Source of the DNA: Flavobacterium azooxidireducens
GTDB taxonomy: Bacteria > Bacteroidota > Bacteroidia > Flavobacteriales > Flavobacteriaceae
Length of the DNA: 64,000 nt
Direction of reading: 5' to 3'
Assembly: GCF_023195775.1 (NCBI RefSeq)
Contig: NZ_CP096205.1
Span: 2,854,001-2,918,000, forward strand
The number at the start of each line of letters is the position of its first letter. The stretch's first letter is position 1. Of the stretch, positions 60,703 through 64,000 are shown piece by piece. Under the pieces are notes generated by a model. The model ran no database searches, was not told the origin of the DNA, and was given only the letters and a program-made list of their open reading frames with translations. A program made the position numbers and the translations under genes.

Positions 60703-61425
60703 ATGAATAATCAAGTTGATATTTTGGCTTTTGGAGCCCATCCGGATGATGTGGAATTAGGTTGTGCAGGAACATTAGCTAAAGAAATTTCGTTAGGAAG
60801 AAAAGTCGGAATCATCGATTTAACCGAAGGCGAATTAGGAACACGTGGCTCAGTAGAAATCCGTTACAAAGAAGCAGCAAAAGCTACCGAAATTTTAGGA
60901 ATTTCTGTTCGTGAAAACCTAAAAATGCGGGATGGTTTTTTCAAAAATGATGAAGAACATCAAATGCAAGTGATAAAAATGATTCGCAAATACCGACCAA
61001 AAATAGTATTATGCAATGCGGTGGATGACCGTCATATTGATCACGGAAAAGGAGCAAAATTGGTTTCTGATGCTTGTTTTTTATCCGGCTTAAAACGAAT
61101 TGAAACCGTTTTGGATGGCGAAAACCAAGAAGCTTGGCGACCAAATGTTGTTTATCATTACATTCAATGGAAAGATTTAAAACCTGATTTTGTGGTTGAT
61201 ATAACAGGATTTATGGATAAAAAAGTGGAAGCAATTATGGCGTATGATTCGCAATTCTATAATCCAAAATCTAATGAAAAGGTTACACCTATAGCCACTC
61301 AAAATTTTTTAGACAGCATAAAATACCGTTCGCAAGACTTGGGAAGACTTATCGGAACTGATTTTGCAGAAGGATTTACAGTTGAAAGATATGTGGCTGT
61401 CAACAGCTTAGAAGATTTAATGTAA
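60703..61425 (+). CDS. bshB1: Bacillithiol biosynthesis deacetylase
   Basis: 240 residues, LmbE/PIG-L fold. Zinc site AHPDDVELGCAGT (about 12-24) with the catalytic Asp, then DLTEGELGTRG near 39, and NAVDDRHIDHGKGA near 105 (third ligand His). The sequence around LGTRGSVEIRYKEA in part (GTRGSVEIR) is characteristic of BshB1 rather than other LmbE proteins. It deacetylates GlcNAc-malate on the way to bacillithiol. Starts 1 bp after menF, so the operon is menI-menF-bshB1. Confidence 0.93.
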   Translation: MNNQVDILAFGAHPDDVELGCAGTLAKEISLGRKVGIIDLTEGELGTRGSVEIRYKEAAKATEILGISVRENLKMRDGFFKNDEEHQMQVIKMIRKYRPKIVLCNAVDDRHIDHGKGAKLVSDACFLSGLKRIETVLDGENQEAWRPNVVYHYIQWKDLKPDFVVDITGFMDKKVEAIMAYDSQFYNPKSNEKVTPIATQNFLDSIKYRSQDLGRLIGTDFAEGFTVERYVAVNSLEDLM

Positions 61426-61441
61426 ATTATTGTAAAAATCT

Positions 61442-61471
61442 TTGTAAAATTAAAGGTTTACACTATATTTG
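61442..61471 (+). promoter_or_regulatory. Promoter of the tRNA-His gene
   Basis: TTG at 61442-61444, 19-bp spacer, TATATTTG at 61464-61471: consensus Bacteroidota promoter. Confidence 0.8.
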
Positions 61472-61489
61472 CACTCGCAAAAACAAATG

Positions 61490-61563
<74 letters not shown>

Positions 61564-61572
61564 CAGAAATTC

Positions 61573-61602
61573 AAAGCTTCGAGGAAACTCGAGGCTTTTT
61601 TT
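61573..61602 (+). terminator. Terminator of tRNA-His
   Basis: AAGCTTCGAG, loop GAAA, CTCGAGGCTT (one G-U pair), followed by five more T. Confidence 0.85.
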
Positions 61603-61703
61603 GTGGAGTTATTTGGCTGAATTTTTAAATTTCTATTGATTTTCTTAAACTTATAAATCATCAAAACGAAACTATGTATCTTTGTTTATCATTTAAAAAA
61701 TTC

Positions 61704-63764
61704 ATGCGGTACCTTTTTTTACTTTTTTTCTCCATCAATTTCGCTCAACAATCTCAAAAAGTTGATTTCAAAACGGTACATGCCACTTTAACACCGAATC
61801 CGATTGAAAAATCAATTTCAGGTGAAGTAAACTACGAATTTCAGGTTTTGTCTTCCATTGATACGATTGCAATTGATGCTATTCGAATGGAATTTTTTAA
61901 CATAAAAATCAACGGAAAATCAGTAAATTTCAAAAATTCACAAAAAGCGTTACAATTATTTGAAGGTTTTAAAAAAGGAAAAAACACGCTTACTTTTAAT
62001 TACAAAGCCATTCCAAAACAAACTCTTTATTTTATTGGAGAAGGCGAAAATTTACAAATTTGGACGCAAGGTCAAGGAAAATACACGAGTCATTGGTTGC
62101 CTAGTTTTGATGATGTGAACGAGAAAATCATCTTTAATTTATCGATTGAATTTGATGAAAAATTTACAGTTTTATCAAATGGAAAGTTGAAAAATATCAA
62201 TAACAATAGCAATATCAAAAATTGGAACTATCAGATGTCCAAACCCATGTCGTCCTATTTAGTAATGATGGCAATCGGAAAATTCACCAAACAAACCACT
62301 AAAACCAAATCGGGAACGCCATTAGAATTTTATTTAGATCAAAAAGATGCTAATAAATTTGAAACAACGTACAAATACACCACTCAAATTTTCGATTTTT
62401 TTGAACAAGAAATAGACGTGAAGTATCCTTGGGAAATTTATCGACAAGTGCCCGTTCGTGATTTTTTGTATTCCGGTATGGAAAACACCACTTCCACCAT
62501 TTTTTCACAAGATTTTGTGGTGGATGATATCGGTTTTAATGACAAAACGTATATCAACGTCAACGCACACGAACTCGCTCACCAATGGTTTGGCAATCTC
62601 ATCACGGCCGAAACCGGAAAACACCATTGGTTGCAGGAAGGATTCGCCACTTACTATGCTTTGTTGTCTGAAAAAGAACTTTTTGGCGACGATTATTTTC
62701 AATGGGAATTGTATGAAATGGCCGAGCGTTTGCAAAAAGCCTCCAAAACTGATACTATTCCATTACTAAATGAAAAAGCAAGTTCGCTCACATTTTACCA
62801 AAAAGGAGCTTGGGCTTTGCATTATTTACGTGAAAACATCGGAGCTGAAAATTTTCAAAAAGCAGTCAAAAATTACCTGAAAAAATATGGTTTTAGAAAC
62901 GTCAATACAACTAATTTTCTAAAAGAAGTCAACGCAGTTTCCAATTTTGACACAGCAACTTTTCAACAAAATTGGCTTGAAAAATCAGGTTTTGAAGTCA
63001 ATCAAGCTCTCGACTTACTAAAGAAAAATGCCTTTATGAAATCGTATTTGGAGTTGGTTCAACTACAACCAAAACCATTTGCTGAAAAGGCAGCATTGTT
63101 TGAAACCATTTTAAAAAGCAACGATTTTTATCCCATCAAAGAAGAGGTCATTTTTCAATTGGCAGAAATTCCGTTTGAAGAAAAGGAACAATTGTTAGAC
63201 CTCGCATTAGCATCCAAAAACATAAAAATTCGACAAGCTGTTTCTCGCATTATGATCGAAATTCCACGTAATTTTCAGTCCGAATATGAAACGTTACTCA
63301 ACGATGATTCTTATATCACCAAAGAAATTGCACTTGGAACGTTATGGAAATTATTCCCCGAACGTCAAGAATACTATCTCAATTTGTCAAAAAATTGGGT
63401 CGGATTTAATGATAAGAATTTACGAATTCTTTGGCTCACATTAGCCTTAATTTCAGAAGGTTACGAAGTTAATAACAAAGTGAATTTTTATGATGAGTTA
63501 CTAAATTATTCTTCTCCAAAATACGAAAGTTCAATACGCCAAAATGCGTTAACAAATTTGCTTTTTCTGAATCCAAACGACCAAAATATTCTTCAAAATT
63601 TGGTCAACGCCACCACACATCACAAATGGCAGTTTACACTTTTTGCACGCAATCAAATTCGGGAATTAATCAAAACCGAACGACACAAAAAGTTCTTTCA
63701 GGATATGTTGCCAACGTTAAATTCCGCCGAACAAGGTCAGTTAAAACGATTACTCGAAAACTAA
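61704..63764 (+). CDS. M1-family metallo-aminopeptidase
   Basis: 686 residues from MRYLFLLFFSINFAQQ, whose hydrophobic start is a signal peptide cleaved near FAQQ; an in-frame start 10 codons earlier would spoil it. N-terminal beta domain, then the exopeptidase motif SGMENTTS near 262 and the zinc site HELAHQWF (His289) with the distal Glu in LQEGFATY. The C-terminal 300 residues are helical, HEAT-like. A secreted or periplasmic peptidase that removes N-terminal residues. No T9SS tail was seen. Its stop overlaps that of the convergent partial gene. Confidence 0.93.
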   Translation: MRYLFLLFFSINFAQQSQKVDFKTVHATLTPNPIEKSISGEVNYEFQVLSSIDTIAIDAIRMEFFNIKINGKSVNFKNSQKALQLFEGFKKGKNTLTFNYKAIPKQTLYFIGEGENLQIWTQGQGKYTSHWLPSFDDVNEKIIFNLSIEFDEKFTVLSNGKLKNINNNSNIKNWNYQMSKPMSSYLVMMAIGKFTKQTTKTKSGTPLEFYLDQKDANKFETTYKYTTQIFDFFEQEIDVKYPWEIYRQVPVRDFLYSGMENTTSTIFSQDFVVDDIGFNDKTYINVNAHELAHQWFGNLITAETGKHHWLQEGFATYYALLSEKELFGDDYFQWELYEMAERLQKASKTDTIPLLNEKASSLTFYQKGAWALHYLRENIGAENFQKAVKNYLKKYGFRNVNTTNFLKEVNAVSNFDTATFQQNWLEKSGFEVNQALDLLKKNAFMKSYLELVQLQPKPFAEKAALFETILKSNDFYPIKEEVIFQLAEIPFEEKEQLLDLALASKNIKIRQAVSRIMIEIPRNFQSEYETLLNDDSYITKEIALGTLWKLFPERQEYYLNLSKNWVGFNDKNLRILWLTLALISEGYEVNNKVNFYDELLNYSSPKYESSIRQNALTNLLFLNPNDQNILQNLVNATTHHKWQFTLFARNQIRELIKTERHKKFFQDMLPTLNSAEQGQLKRLLEN

Positions 63765-64000
63765 CTCATCATCTGAATCACCTCAAATTTTAAATAGCTA
63801 ATTGCCACATAACTAGGCGATTGCTTGTCTAATAAATCACTCAAAATCACCTCTCTCAACTTGTGTGAAGAATCCACACGGTCACTCATATTCGACTTTC
63901 TAATCGATTGAATAATCGTGTTTTTTGCGGTCGTAATCACCGTCCAACACTCTTCCGTGATATAAATTTGTTGCGTCAAATTATGCTCAAATTCTTGCTC
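63761..64000 (-). CDS. Unrecognised protein, C-terminal part (partial)
   Basis: The frame runs from a TAG stop at 63761 to the window edge without interruption, giving at least 79 residues; the true start lies outside. It has alternating helices and strands (ITEECWTVITTAKNTIIQSI in part; SPSYVAISYLKFEVIQMM at the end). No family recognised. Codon use looks normal and the convergent end with the aminopeptidase gene fits a real gene. Confidence 0.65.
   Translation of the reverse strand, partial: EQEFEHNLTQQIYITEECWTVITTAKNTIIQSIRKSNMSDRVDSSHKLREVILSDLLDKQSPSYVAISYLKFEVIQMMS

Noticed and set aside
61704-63764. T9SS secretion signal on the aminopeptidase
   Set aside because: The C-terminus is helical and lacks the conserved C-terminal beta domain; only an N-terminal signal peptide is seen.

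Overview
The window is chromosomal DNA from a member of the Bacteroidota, almost certainly a Flavobacteriaceae and probably Flavobacterium or a close relative. The evidence is AT-rich coding sequence, promoters of the Bacteroidota type (TAnnTTTG at -7, TTG about 19 bp upstream), a fused CcoNO cbb3 oxidase, a DUF5606 protein, full-length PurL, a bacillithiol gene beside menaquinone genes, and few Shine-Dalgarno sequences. No prophage, integron, CRISPR array, rRNA operon or transposase was seen. Nearly all of it is core genome, and the accessory signal lies in small cassettes and repeats between core genes.

Layout. 1-6500: end of an ABC exporter, a CDP-alcohol phosphatidyltransferase, heme A synthase, a tandemly duplicated RelE/ParE-type toxin-antitoxin (TA) pair, CCA tRNA nucleotidyltransferase, a GxxExxY gene in a unit with terminal inverted repeats, and Sua5. 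6500-12700: a lipopolysaccharide core type cluster (four GT2, one GT17, one GT9, one Kdo-kinase-like protein). 12700-19540: dapD, an NlpE-META lipoprotein, a third TA pair, ruvX, def, DUF5606, mazG, a monooxygenase-like protein, and a bestrophin-carbonic anhydrase operon. 19620-29410: a Crp/Fnr regulator and the complete cbb3 oxidase cluster (ccoI, S, NO, Q, P, G, H and a TauE/SafE-like protein). 29550-41820: EF-G-like GTPase, hemN, HMG-CoA lyase, glutamine cyclotransferase, SRP RNA, dipeptide epimerase, pyrG, yidC. 41900-51150: fatty-acid degradation genes (acyl-CoA dehydrogenase, thiolase, FadB, MarR regulator, OsmC, acyl-CoA ligase), with a four-helix-bundle gene cassette between fadB and fadA. 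51290-64000: purL, a Fic protein with putative operators, lipoproteins, a FkbM methyltransferase, menI-menF-bshB1, tRNA-His, an M1 aminopeptidase and one partial gene.

Strongest observations. (1) A 14-bp palindrome of the form ATGAY-N4-RTCAT lies upstream of ccoI, ccoS-ccoNO and hemN. In all three cases its centre is exactly 36.5 nt from the last base of a TAnnTTTG element, as expected for class II activation by the Crp/Fnr protein encoded beside ccoI. The first copy also overlaps the -33 region of the regulator's own divergent promoter. (2) Two unrelated small genes, GxxExxY and a four-helix-bundle protein, each sit in a unit of about 0.5 kb bounded by inverted repeats and placed within a few bases of a core start or stop codon, with no transposase. 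(3) A 680-bp TA unit was duplicated together with the last codons of the neighbouring CCA-transferase gene. (4) The Fic gene and the marR gene each carry inverted-repeat operator candidates around their promoters.
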